A DNA stretch of 64,000 bases from NCBI GenBank assembly GCA_963726375.1, contig CAVSCE010000008.1, forward strand, positions 744,001 through 808,000, read 5' to 3'. The notes beneath the pieces were generated by a model, which was given only the letters and a program-made list of their open reading frames with translations, was not told where the DNA came from and ran no database searches. A program made the position numbers and the translations under genes. Shown in pieces: positions 40,684 through 49,407 of this stretch. How positions within the stretch are numbered: position 1 is the first letter of the stretch; every line of letters begins with the position of its first letter. Source of the DNA: UTCFX2 sp963726375. Lineage in GTDB: Bacteria; Chloroflexota; Anaerolineae; Anaerolineales; UBA4823.

Positions 40684-41892
40684 ATGAAAACCCAGTATAA
40701 TTTGGTCCGGTTGGCATTCGTGGCTATCCTTTGCACAGGCCTAACCATGGCTTTGGCGTTTCAGCCCACTTACGCCTCGACATCGATGCCGGAATTCTTC
40801 AGGGAGGCGAACAGCTGGGATGCCATTCAAGCTTACGATCTCAAAGCACTCTGGTCTACAAATGAATTTCAGGCCCTTTGGAACCCTCTTGGAAATGGGC
40901 TGAATGGACAGGTCTTCGCAATCGCTGTCAAAGGGACAGACGTCTTCGTCGGAGGCGCCTTCACGAATGCAGGCGGGATTGACGAAGCGGATTATATCGC
41001 CCGCTGGGACGGAAGCTCCTGGAACGCCCTTGGGAATGGGATGAATGGCGTGGTGCGCGCCATCACAGTAGAAGACACAAGCATCTATGTAGGCGGGAAT
41101 TTCGCAAACGCCGGCGGCGACCCTTCAGCGGACTATATTGCCCGCTGGGATGGAAGCGGCTGGCACGCGCTCGGGAACGGAGTGAACGGGATCGTCTATG
41201 CTATTCGAGTCGCCGGTTCCGATATTTATGCAGGAGGAAATTTTAATTCCGCGAGCGGGGTACCGAATACCAACTGTATTGCCCGCTGGGATGGGAGCGC
41301 ATGGAAGGCTTTGGGAGCTGGTCTTCCGGGCTGGGTTCGAGCCATCGAGATAATTGGAACGGACGTCTATGTGGGCGGCGGTTATACAGGCGCTGGCGGC
41401 ATCGTTGGGGCGGATAATGTCGCTCGCTGGGACGGCAGCAACTGGCATGCGCTTGACGCCGGGTTGAGCGGGGCGGTTTATTCGCTGGCTGTTCAAGGCA
41501 CCAGCCTCTATGCAGGAGGGGATTTCTTTAACGCAGGTGGATTGGAAGATGCGGACCATCTCGCCCTCTGGGATGGAAGTGATTGGAAAGCGGTAGGCGG
41601 CGGGCGGAACGGCACAGTCGTCTCCATGGTCGTTGATGGGCCGAACGTTACCATGGGAGGCATATTCTGGGATGATTTCGGCGACTCCGACCGGATCACT
41701 GTCTGGGATGGAAGCAATTGGAACGCCCTGGATGGTGGATTAAATAATTGGGTTTGGGCGATAGCTGTCGATGGCAGCGATGTTTATGCAGGCGGAGATT
41801 TCACAGAAGCTGGTGGAGAGCCATCTGCCAACTACATTGCTCGCTACGGCATCCCGGAAAACACCCTGTACCTGCCGATTATAGCGAATTAA
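40684..41892 (+). CDS. Secreted beta-propeller-like repeat protein with C-terminal LPII tail
   Basis: A 402-residue exported protein. A signal peptide ends near AFQPTYAST. It is followed by seven repeats of about 46 residues with the pattern V-x-AI-x-V-x-G-x-DVYxGGxFxxAGG, then DYIARWDGSxWxALGxG. This looks like a seven-bladed propeller. The frame is open upstream to 40537, but I start at ATG 40684 because the signal peptide begins there and an AAAGG site precedes it. The protein ends in LYLPIIAN; short tails of the kind YLPLI occur at the end of many secreted Chloroflexota proteins, as far as I recall, and could be a sorting or anchoring signal. No catalytic motif. Confidence 0.85.
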   Translation: MKTQYNLVRLAFVAILCTGLTMALAFQPTYASTSMPEFFREANSWDAIQAYDLKALWSTNEFQALWNPLGNGLNGQVFAIAVKGTDVFVGGAFTNAGGIDEADYIARWDGSSWNALGNGMNGVVRAITVEDTSIYVGGNFANAGGDPSADYIARWDGSGWHALGNGVNGIVYAIRVAGSDIYAGGNFNSASGVPNTNCIARWDGSAWKALGAGLPGWVRAIEIIGTDVYVGGGYTGAGGIVGADNVARWDGSNWHALDAGLSGAVYSLAVQGTSLYAGGDFFNAGGLEDADHLALWDGSDWKAVGGGRNGTVVSMVVDGPNVTMGGIFWDDFGDSDRITVWDGSNWNALDGGLNNWVWAIAVDGSDVYAGGDFTEAGGEPSANYIARYGIPENTLYLPIIAN

Positions 41893-41919
41893 AACCGGTA
41901 AAGCTTGAGCAGGATGGAA

Positions 41920-41979
41920 CTGGAGAAAGTCTTGCAGGATTCCAAGTGAGATGTTCAATCAAGGCTTTCTCCAGCAGGA
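41920..41979. repeat. 15-bp imperfect inverted repeat before etfB
   Basis: CTGGAGAAAG (41920-41929) and CTTTCTCCAG (41965-41974) pair perfectly. The stem extends inward by TCTTG with CAAGG (one G-T pair) for 15 bp and a 25-base loop. No T run follows. CAGGAT occurs three times in and around it (near 41911, 41935 and 41974). The region 41893-42020 holds no gene. Confidence 0.6.
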
Positions 41980-42020
41980 TCGTGTAAAATTAACCACTGA
42001 GAGCAAAGAAGGAGGTTAAC

Positions 42021-42792
42021 TTGAATATCGTCGTGTGCATCAAGCAGGTTCCTGACAGCGCAGCCAAAGTGGTCGCAGAGGGCGGGCAGGTTAGCTGGGG
42101 AGATGCGCCACTGGTGCTGAACCCCTGGGATGAGTATGCTGTGGAAGCAGCCCTGGTTCTGCAAGAAGCAGCAGGCGGCGAGGTTACCGCAATTAGTGTA
42201 GGCGGGGAGAGCACCAAGGATGCGCTTAAAACAGCGCTGGCGATGGGCTGCACTCAGGCGATCCTGGTTTCTGACCCGACATTGGAAAAGGCTGACAGCC
42301 AGGCAATAGCAAGAGTACTTGCAGCAGCTATTCGGAAGATCGGAAATGTAGAGGCGGCTTTCTTTGGCCGCCAGGCAATAGATGGGGATATGGGAGTAAC
42401 CGGAGCACAGGCAGCTCATTTGCTGCAGTGGCCGATGCTGGGATTGGTCTCCAGCCTGAAATTCGAAGCGGGAAAGCTGCGCGCTCGAACGGTCCTTTGA
42501 AGAGGGTCGGCAGATCGTCGAGTGCGAGCTTCCAGCGGTCGTAAGTGTAGCCAAGGACATCGGTGAACCCAGATACCCCTCTTTCATGGGGATCCGCAAG
42601 GCATCGCGCGCCGTGATCCCGACATGGGATCTCGCTGAACTGGCAATAAGTGCTCCTGGAGCAGTGGTGAGGTGGCCTGATTTAACCGCTCCAGCGGCAA
42701 GGGAGGTAAAGACCGAAATGATCACCGGGAGCAGCGCGCAAGAAATTGCTGAAAAACTGGCAGACAAAATCCTGGAAGAGAAGGTGCTGTGA
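42021..42792 (+). CDS. etfB: Electron transfer flavoprotein beta subunit (frameshifted)
   Basis: ETF carries electrons from acyl-CoA dehydrogenases; the beta subunit binds AMP. The start is TTG 42021, fixed by a strong AAGGAGGT at 42009-42016. Motifs: VVCIKQVPDSAAK, LNPWDEYAVEAAL, TALAMGCTQAILVSDP and FFGRQAIDGDMGVTGAQ. The frame shifts near 42483-42490; RALERSFEEGRQIVECELPA then continues to the stop at 42792. Corrected length about 256. It overlaps etfA (TGATG). Confidence 0.93.
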
Positions 42793-43835
42793 TGAGCGGG
42801 AACATCCTGGTTTACCTTGATCATTTCAAAGGAGAGGTTCTCCCGGCTTCGTGGGAAGCGATTGGCGCAGCCAAACAGATCGGCGAGAAAACTGGAGGCA
42901 ACATTGGCGTGCTGGCGTTGGGCGCCAAATCGAAAGACGTGGCCGAGCAGGCGTTCCAGTTTGGTGCAGACCAGGCATTTTACTGCGACGATCCAACTCT
43001 GAATGATTATCGCCCATATCCTTATGCGGCAGCCCTGGCGGTGATCGGGCGCACCCAAAAGATCGAGATATTGATCTTTCCAACGACCGTGCGCGGCCGA
43101 GAGCTGGCAGCCATGAGCGCGATCGAGCTGGGGGGTGGGGTGATGCCTGACGTGACAGCCCTTGAGGTTGTCGAAGGAAAAATTGTGGCAACGCGGCCGG
43201 TCTACGCCGGAAAACTCCTGGCAAAAGCGGTTTGTGACGTCAGCCCGGCAGTCATCACCACCCGAACCCGAGCGTTTAAGAAACCCCAGGCTGATCCAGG
43301 CCGAACTGGCACCGCAGTGCGAGCAGACGCAGCTGTCCGGGAGGATGATATCCGGATCAAGGTCATTGGCTACAACCAGCCCGAATCGGGCGTGAGCCTG
43401 ACCGATGCAAATGTGATCGTATCGGGTGGGAGGGGGGTGTCCAATAATCCAAACCTGTCTCCACCCGGGGGATTGGATGAAAAGCAGGCAGAAATCTGGC
43501 GAGCCCAACAAGGGTTCAAGCTGATCGGCGACCTGGCTGCGGTTTTAGGCGCGGCAGTCGGCGCAAGCCGTGCAGCCGTGGACGCGAACTATGTCCCTTA
43601 TGAACACCAGGTTGGACAGACGGGGAAGATCGTCTCGCCTGACCTGTACATTGCCTGTGGAATCTCAGGGGCAATTCAACATCAAGCCGGGATGCGCTCG
43701 AGCAAGGTGATCGTCGCGATTAATAAAAATTCCGAAGCGCCGATTTTTAAATTAGCCCGGTTTGGCGTTGTTGGGGACCTGTATGAGATCGTACCTGCTC
43801 TATCTCAAGCGTTTCGCAAGCGCCTCGGCAAATAA
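42792..43835 (+). CDS. etfA: Electron transfer flavoprotein alpha subunit
   Basis: A 347-residue FAD-binding subunit of ETF. The N-domain starts NILVYLDHFKGEVL. The FAD signature is GQTGKIVSPDLYIACGISGAIQH followed by VIVAINKNSEAPIFKLARFGVVGD. ATG 42792 overlaps the etfB stop, and a GTG one codon before is less likely. A strong terminator follows. A 518-codon antisense frame over etfBA is a shadow. Confidence 0.95.
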   Translation: MSGNILVYLDHFKGEVLPASWEAIGAAKQIGEKTGGNIGVLALGAKSKDVAEQAFQFGADQAFYCDDPTLNDYRPYPYAAALAVIGRTQKIEILIFPTTVRGRELAAMSAIELGGGVMPDVTALEVVEGKIVATRPVYAGKLLAKAVCDVSPAVITTRTRAFKKPQADPGRTGTAVRADAAVREDDIRIKVIGYNQPESGVSLTDANVIVSGGRGVSNNPNLSPPGGLDEKQAEIWRAQQGFKLIGDLAAVLGAAVGASRAAVDANYVPYEHQVGQTGKIVSPDLYIACGISGAIQHQAGMRSSKVIVAINKNSEAPIFKLARFGVVGDLYEIVPALSQAFRKRLGK

Positions 43836-43874
43836 TCCCGGCCGGTAAAAACCAGCGATTGAGCTGCTGAACGA

Positions 43875-43913
43875 GGGTCTGGAGAAGCGTAGCACCCTTC
43901 TCCAGACCCTTTT
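43875..43913 (+). terminator. Intrinsic terminator after etfBA
   Basis: A 13-bp perfect stem (43875-43887 with 43897-43909), 9-base loop and four T residues. The stem core TCTGGAGAAG/CTTCTCCAGA is nearly the same as that of the hairpin in front of etfB. The following 43914-44101 stretch shows no gene or clear promoter. Confidence 0.88.
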
Positions 43914-44101
43914 AATTCACCAATAAATACTGTGGTGTTGTTGGCCTGACCAGAAGCCATGTTTATTTTGGCGACATCAACCTCAAGGATGTCACATGCC
44001 GATCAGCGCATGCCAGTATTATTATTTAGCTAAAGTTATATGACATTTGCCACTAGGACTTCAAAAACAATTACGGTAAATTCGTAGCAGAAAGAAAGCT
44101 C

Positions 44102-44590
44102 ATGCTGGATGACTTGATGGGACAACTATTGATTTTTAATGGATTCAGCACGGGACAGCTGGCGCTGCTCCGGCCGCTGTTCACGCTGTTCTATTTTCCA
44201 TCCGGGATTTCACTTTTTGAACAAGGAGATCCGGCCGAATGTATTTTTATCCTCACGGACGGCGAAGTAGCAATTCGATACAAGCCGGAAGACGGTCCGC
44301 AGCTGGATGTCACGCATGTGCGCCCGGTGGCGGTGGTGGGTTGGTCGGCTGCAATCGGCACATCGAGATACACGTCATCCGCAGTCTGCCTTAAGAACTG
44401 CCAGGTATTACGAGTGAAGGCCACATCGCTGCGCCAGCTTCATGAATCCGATCCGAACACCGGCGCGATGTTTCTTGAAAGGCTGGCCACTCTGATAGAA
44501 GCCCGGCTGAGGAGCAAGCATCCCCAGCTGATGGCACTTCTGGAGCAAGGATTGTCCGTCAAGCTCGACCGACCGGTCCTGGCGAGATGA
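44102..44590 (+). CDS. Stand-alone cyclic-nucleotide-binding (CNB) domain protein
   Basis: A 162-residue protein with the CNB beta-roll: PLFTLFYFPSGISLFEQGDPAECIFILTDGEVAIRYK, then RPVAVVGWSAAIGTSRYTSSAVCLKNCQVLRV, and a helical tail. There is no HTH, so it does not bind DNA in the Crp manner. The usual phosphate cassette (GExA followed by RxA) is not clean, so it may not bind cAMP. It lies 42 bases before the NifU-like gene. It could be a sensor domain for a partner encoded elsewhere. Confidence 0.85.
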   Translation: MLDDLMGQLLIFNGFSTGQLALLRPLFTLFYFPSGISLFEQGDPAECIFILTDGEVAIRYKPEDGPQLDVTHVRPVAVVGWSAAIGTSRYTSSAVCLKNCQVLRVKATSLRQLHESDPNTGAMFLERLATLIEARLRSKHPQLMALLEQGLSVKLDRPVLAR

Positions 44591-44632
44591 AGCTGAAACT
44601 GTGGTATATTCGGCTACAACGTGGAGGTAAAA

Positions 44633-44885
44633 GTGGCGGAATTAGCGCAGGAATTTTCGAAGGAAGAGCAGGTCAAGGCATTGTTGGATCGGATCAATGC
44701 CTATATTGAGCATTACCACGGCGGCTCGGTGGAGATGATTGAGCTGAAAGGGAATGTACTGAAAGTGAAGCTGGGAGGCGCCTGTTTGGGGTGCCCGCTT
44801 TCGCCCATCAACGCTGCACGGATGGGTTGCTGGGACTGTCCACCAGTTCTTCCCTGAGCTCGAAGTCGTGGATGCGCTCGCCTAA
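44633..44885 (+). CDS. NifU-like C-terminal domain, Fe-S scaffold (frameshifted)
   Basis: About 83 residues, the small NifU/Nfu domain that carries a 4Fe-4S cluster on two Cys: GGACLGCPLSP. The start GTG 44633 is set by GGAGGT at 44623-44628, four bases before it. The frame shifts near 44808-44816; TLHGWVAGTVHQFFPELEVV continues to the stop at 44883-44885. It probably helps cluster assembly or transfer. No other isc or suf genes are in the window. Confidence 0.88.
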
Positions 44886-44906
44886 TTATTCTTCAGCCCA
44901 ATTTCA

Positions 44907-45401
44907 TTAAGCTCGGTCGCTCTCAACATCTGGTTCGTTATGACGAGCGCTATCATGATGCCGGCGCTTGCGCAATCCTTTCCAACTGCAGGTAGAATTC
45001 GAGCAGTGATAACGACGCGCGTCTGGCAGGAGTGTTTTTGAAAGGAGATGTTCGATGGGGCTGCGGTGGATTCTGTAGATTGAGGCTCCGCATCTCGGAC
45101 AGAGGTCTGCTTTCAAGGCGAGTGAATGGGTCCAGCGCCACCGAATTCTCCAAAGAACCAATCCCATGATCGCAATGATGAGCAGGCTTCCGAGCAGTAT
45201 GGATGGCGACAGTCCGAATGCAGTCTGCCTGGTCCCAGTGCTGAGCTGAACGCCCAAAACCTGCAAATCGAATGACAGCCCCTCGAAGCTCGGGACCAGG
45301 CTCTTTTTCAGGGTATTGGGATTGAAAGCGAAGAGTGCGCCCTTAACCCCGATGAAGCCTGAAGCCAGCTTGACTTTTTCACCTGAGTGAGGACTATTCA
45401 C
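44907..45401 (-). CDS. Membrane protein with C-terminal zinc ribbon
   Basis: A 164-residue protein: N-terminal part without recognised fold, one membrane helix (ILLGSLLIIAIMGLVLWRI) and a C-terminal zinc ribbon with CPRCGASIYRIHRS and CSNSTC followed by WKGLRKRRHH. The ribbon looks cytoplasmic. Function unknown. It is the last gene of the long minus-strand block, 73 bases after the gamma-glutamyltransferase stop. Confidence 0.7.
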   Translation of the reverse strand: MNSPHSGEKVKLASGFIGVKGALFAFNPNTLKKSLVPSFEGLSFDLQVLGVQLSTGTRQTAFGLSPSILLGSLLIIAIMGLVLWRIRWRWTHSLALKADLCPRCGASIYRIHRSPIEHLLSKTLLPDARRYHCSNSTCSWKGLRKRRHHDSARHNEPDVESDRA

Positions 45402-45474
45402 GGCGATTTTCTCCCTGGATGCGTGATTTATCTGGATTTGATCATACCAGCATCGTGCTCGTTTATCCAGAGGT

Positions 45475-47130
45475 TCAGGCGTAAGTCATCACGCAGCCGT
45501 CGGCACGCGGATGCTGCCCTCCACATAGCACCCCGCTTTGCGGATCGCGCAGGATGACCTGGCCGCGCCCGAAGACCTCGCGACCTGCCCCGCTCACCGG
45601 CCTGACTGTATGACCCATCTCGGCCAATCTGGACATCTCGCCCAGCGAGATCCCTTCTTCAAGCGAGACAATCCCACCTAAATCGCCATCGTGGATGCAG
45701 AAACGCGGTCGATCCAGGGCTGCCTGGGGGTCCAGGCCGTCGTCGACCAGGGCTGAGACAACCTGCATGTGCCCCTGCGGCTGCATAAAACCACCCATCA
45801 CACCGAAGCAGGCGAAGAGCTGTTCGGCCTGATTTTCAACTGCATTTTCGTCAGGGCGCGGGATCGTTGCGAGGCCTGGGATGATGGTATGGTAAGGCCG
45901 CTTGCCAGGAGCAAGAGCGTTGGGGTGCGCGGGATCGAGGCTGAAGCAGGGGCCGCGGTTGTGAAGCGAGAAGCCGCAGCTCTCAGGGACGATGCCAGTC
46001 CCAAATTCCATATAAATGCTGTTTATAAACGAGCAGGCGTTGCCTTGATCGTCGACAACGCTCAGGTAAACCGTATCCGAGGCGGACAAAGGCGACCCAT
46101 GGGACTGATCCAGAGCTGCACAGCGAGGATCGATGAGCGCCCTGCGGCGGTCAGCATATCCTTTGGAAAGCAGCTCGGCGAGAGGAATTTGATTGAACTG
46201 CGGATCGCTGACAAACCATTTGGAATCAGCAAATGCAAGCCGCATCGCTTCGATTTCCAGGTGGAGGCGCTGGGAAGACAGGGCGGGGAGAGCTGCCAGG
46301 TCAAAGCCTTCAAGGATGTTCAACGCAATTAAAGCAGCCAGACCCTGGCCGTTTGGCGGACATTCCCAAATCCGGATGCCGCGATAGGTTGTGCTGATAG
46401 GCTTTTCCCAGGTGCTGTGGTGCTGAGCGAGGTCGGCTTCATCCATCACTCCGCCTGCATGCCTCACAGCGCTGATGATGGATTCGGCGATTGCACCCTG
46501 ATAAAAGGCGCGTTTCCCTCCGGCTGCGACCTGTCTCAAGACATGAGCCAGACCTGGATTGGAGAAAACCTCGCCTGGGTGCGGCCCCCGGCCATTGACT
46601 GTCAATTCTCTCCAACCGGGCGAATTCTTTGAGAGCCCATCGGTTTGCTCTTCCCAGATCTGGGCCGTCCAAGGCGCAACCGGGAAACCCGCTTCGGCCA
46701 GCTGGACGGCGGGCGCGAGGATCTCGGTAAGATCGAGGCTGCCGTGCCGTTCGATCAGGTCACACCAACCAGCGCATGCGCCCGGCACTGTGATGGTGTG
46801 CGGGTGCTGGGGAGGCAGCTCGTCAGAAAATCCTTCTTTTTTTATCAGCTCCAGGTTAAGCTTTTCAGGGGAACGGCCGGAGCCGTTTAATCCGCTGACC
46901 TGTCCTGTTATGGAATCAAAGTAAAGGGCAAAACAATCCCCACCCAGGCCAGTGGAGAAGGGCTCCGTCACCCCCAGAGCGGCTGCAGCCGCAACTGCGG
47001 CATCTGCGGCGTTGCCGCCTTTCCGCATAATTTCAAGACCCGCCGCAACTGCCAGCGGCTGGGAAGCGGCGACCATCCCGGTTTTGGAATAAACGGGCGA
47101 GCGGCGTGAGTTGAACTCAATCCTGGCCAT
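45475..47130 (-). CDS. ggt: Gamma-glutamyltransferase/glutathione hydrolase family
   Basis: A 551-residue Ntn-type hydrolase that is cut into two subunits by itself. Conserved starts: MVAASQPLAVAAGLEIMRKGGNAADAAVAA, GLGGDCFALYFDS and GSGRSPEKL. The catalytic Thr is in SDTVYLSVVDDQGNACSF, and the C-part has RPYHTIIPGLAT and FGVMGGFMQPQGHMQVV. No signal peptide is seen, so it appears cytoplasmic. That, and the lack of a classical TTH triad, leaves the substrate open; cephalosporin-acylase-like or glutathione-like substrates are possible. The start ATG 47130 is chosen because the homologous region begins there; the frame is open upstream. No frameshift. Confidence 0.9.
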   Translation of the reverse strand: MARIEFNSRRSPVYSKTGMVAASQPLAVAAGLEIMRKGGNAADAAVAAAAALGVTEPFSTGLGGDCFALYFDSITGQVSGLNGSGRSPEKLNLELIKKEGFSDELPPQHPHTITVPGACAGWCDLIERHGSLDLTEILAPAVQLAEAGFPVAPWTAQIWEEQTDGLSKNSPGWRELTVNGRGPHPGEVFSNPGLAHVLRQVAAGGKRAFYQGAIAESIISAVRHAGGVMDEADLAQHHSTWEKPISTTYRGIRIWECPPNGQGLAALIALNILEGFDLAALPALSSQRLHLEIEAMRLAFADSKWFVSDPQFNQIPLAELLSKGYADRRRALIDPRCAALDQSHGSPLSASDTVYLSVVDDQGNACSFINSIYMEFGTGIVPESCGFSLHNRGPCFSLDPAHPNALAPGKRPYHTIIPGLATIPRPDENAVENQAEQLFACFGVMGGFMQPQGHMQVVSALVDDGLDPQAALDRPRFCIHDGDLGGIVSLEEGISLGEMSRLAEMGHTVRPVSGAGREVFGRGQVILRDPQSGVLCGGQHPRADGCVMTYA

Positions 47131-47156
47131 CAATTGTTTATCCCACCTCCGAAATT

Positions 47157-47829
47157 CTATATGGATGAAGGACGCTGCTGGTATTCGGACAACAATCTCA
47201 GGAGTCGATCGAAAGCCTGACCGGCGCTTAATCCCTGTTCGCACATCCCGAGGACTTCATGATTCTCGAAGAGTTCTCTCCCAAGCTGCACTGCCAGTGG
47301 CAGCGCAGCTTGCCAGACGTTAACGACCTGCTTTGCGGCTGGCGAACCGCTTCTTATCATGAATTCCGTATGCAATGCTGCCAGCACATTTTCCAGGTCT
47401 GGATTTATCGGCCCTACGGCTTTCACCGGTTTCCGAGAAAGGTAAGGAGTGGCTCCAAGCATGTCGGTGCTGCCGGCATAAGGATCGCGGCATGCGAAGC
47501 AAAGATGACGAATCCCGGACATATAGAGGGCGCCCATGCACAAGGGACACGGCTCCATCGTCGCATACAATGTGCATAGTATGAGGATCGATTTCTCCGT
47601 ATGGAAATTGGATCAAGGCGATCAGCTCAGCGTGCGCAAGGGCGCTGCCGAGAGTGTGCTCATCTTTCTGTACAGTCTCGCCAATTCTGTTTCTGGCACG
47701 TGTAAGAATGCTGCCTCCTGAATCGGTGACGACCGCCCCAATTGGGACGCATCCCGCTCGAGCAGCGTCCCAGGTCATTTCCAGGCCAGCCTGCCAGGGA
47801 AGTGGTAAAAGATCCCAACTGGCGCTCAT
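47157..47829 (-). CDS. CMP/dCMP-type nucleoside deaminase (frameshifted)
   Basis: About 223 residues of the cytidine/adenosine deaminase superfamily. Zinc and proton-shuttle motifs: ALAHAELIAL (HAE) and TMEPCPLCMGALYMSG (PCxxC). The frame shifts near 47575, where DPHTM joins YATMEPCPLC. It is larger than TadA, with an extra C-terminal helix region. Base specificity is not clear; guanine deaminase or tRNA adenosine deaminase relatives are both possible. Start ATG 47829 overlaps the DUF3592-like stop by four bases. Confidence 0.85.
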
Positions 47830-48299
47830 GAACGGGTATACAGATCTCGAATAAAGGCTCGGGATGGTTTCGAGCGGTCAACGACCAGCATGACGTGATC
47901 TCCAGATTTTATGGCTTTTGTCCGGGCGTTGCGATGGACCCCAACTCCAGAGAAATATTCTTTATGTTCGAAGATATACACATATTCAACGCGGCCGCGA
48001 TCACGCTTTAATTCGAAGTGGGTGATTTTCCCCTTGATTTCCATTCCGGAGCGGTATGTCTTGATAATCAACCAGGACCGCCAGGAAGTAAGGAGCAGCC
48101 CGACCGCAGAAACCAGGACTGCAACGGCGAGAAACACGGGCTGGGCCTGAGGTTTGATCACGGCACCGCGGGAGCTCCAGGCAGGAGCCCAGGCAGCGTA
48201 GACGATCCACACAACGACGACGATAAGCCAGCTATAAAATGCGGAATAATCTGTCCACAAGATACGAAGCAGCGAGGGCTGAGGACGGCTTGGCTTCAT
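47826..48299 (-). CDS. Membrane protein, DUF3592-like
   Basis: A 157-residue protein with two N-terminal membrane helices (WLIVVVVWIVYAAWAP and VFLAVAVLVSAVGLLL), then a beta-rich domain (GMEIKGKITHFELKRDRGRVEYVYIF, SGDHVMLVVDRSKPSRAFIRDLY) like DUF3592. Function unknown. It is coupled to the deaminase gene and lies 22 bases after selD. Confidence 0.75.
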   Translation of the reverse strand: MKPSRPQPSLLRILWTDYSAFYSWLIVVVVWIVYAAWAPAWSSRGAVIKPQAQPVFLAVAVLVSAVGLLLTSWRSWLIIKTYRSGMEIKGKITHFELKRDRGRVEYVYIFEHKEYFSGVGVHRNARTKAIKSGDHVMLVVDRSKPSRAFIRDLYTRS

Positions 48300-48321
48300 C
48301 GCGAGATTCGGGTCAGCAAGG

Positions 48322-49389
48322 CTAATCCAGGACTTCGATCCCTTCGCCTGAGACGACCTCTCCGATCTCCCAGGCTGGTTGAGATGCCTCGGCTGCCGCC
48401 GCTAAAAACTGGTCTACCTGGTCTCCAGGCACACAGAGCAGCAGGCCACCGCTGGTTTGAGGATCAAAAAGCATCGTCTGGCCGACCTCGTCGATGTGCG
48501 GCGCGAATCGAACCTGATCCCCATAGAAAGAGCGGTTATCGAACGCACCGCCCGGGAAGATCCACTGTTCTGCATAGCTTTGAGCCCCGCGAACAAGCGG
48601 AATTTGCCGGAAGAAGAGACGCAGACAGACCTGCGAGGAGCTGGCAACCTCGATCCCGTGTCCAAGCAGGCTGAAGCCCGTGATGTCGGTCGCCCCATGC
48701 AGGTTAAACTCAGATGCCAGATCGGAGGCGGTTTTATTCAGGCGTTTCATCCAATCGACTGCCTCCATGACATCAAGCGGATCAGCCTGATCGCTTCTCA
48801 AGGCAGTGGTAACGATCCCGAAACCAATCGGCTTGGTCAATATGAGCCGATCGCCGACGCGCGCTCCACTTTTGCTGAAGTATTTTTTAGGATGGACAAA
48901 ACCCAGGACGACCAGCCCATATTTAGGCTCCTGATCCTGAACGGTGTGGCCTCCGGCAAGGACCACGCCGGCTTCAAAGGCTTTTTCTGCGCCACCGCGC
49001 AGGATCTCGGCGCTGATCTCGACGGGCAGCTTGGGAGGCAGTGCGGCGATGTTTAACGCGAGGAAGGGTTTTGCGCCCATCGCGTATACATCCGAGAGAG
49101 CGTTGGCAGCTGCAATCGCGCCGTAATCATAGGGATCGTCCACCACCGGGGTGAAGAAATCGGTGGTGATGACCAGGGCGCGGTCTTCATCAAGACGCCA
49201 GACGGCAGCGTCATCCGGATCACCAAGCCCGACCAGCAAGTCCGGGTAAGCCTCGGAAGGGAAAATTCCATTGAGGGGACGCAGAACCTGCGCCAGCGCT
49301 TCTGCGCTCAGCTTTGACGCTCAGCCAGCACAGCTGGAGAGGCTGGTCAGGCGGATCTGACGGCCGCTGGGTGGGTCCGCTTGGATCAT
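48322..49389 (-). CDS. selD: Selenide, water dikinase SelD, itself a selenoprotein (in-frame TGA)
   Basis: SelD makes selenophosphate from selenide and ATP, the selenium donor for Sec-tRNA. The catalytic region reads TSLSSCAG-U-ASKLSAEAL: the TGA at 49321-49323 sits at residue 23, where other SelD proteins have Cys or Sec, with the essential Lys at 26. The upstream part up to ATG 49389 (GGAG six bases before) is in frame, and after the TGA the protein continues without break to 48322: VGLGDPDDAAVWRL, GAKPFLALNIAALP, LAGGHTVQDQEPKYGL, HGATDITGFSLLGHG and FDPQTSGGLLLCV. Length 355. A conventional frame would begin only at 49239 and lose the active site. A SECIS-like hairpin follows the TGA. Confidence 0.9.
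49292..49312 (-). promoter_or_regulatory. Bacterial SECIS-like hairpin in selD
   Basis: On the minus strand AGCGC pairs with GCGCT around the loop AGAA; below it GCT pairs with GGC, leaving one bulged G. The apical loop begins 17 bases after the TGA and has a G in its first two positions. This meets the published bacterial SECIS model (16-37 bases, G in the first two loop positions). Confidence 0.7.
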
Positions 49390-49407
49390 TCAAAACTCCA
49401 GGTAGGG

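Noticed and set aside
41955..43511. A 518-codon open frame on the minus strand over etfBA
   Set aside because: It is the mirror of real coding sequence with strong codon bias. It has no family motif, no ribosome site, and the plus-strand EtfA and EtfB are certain.
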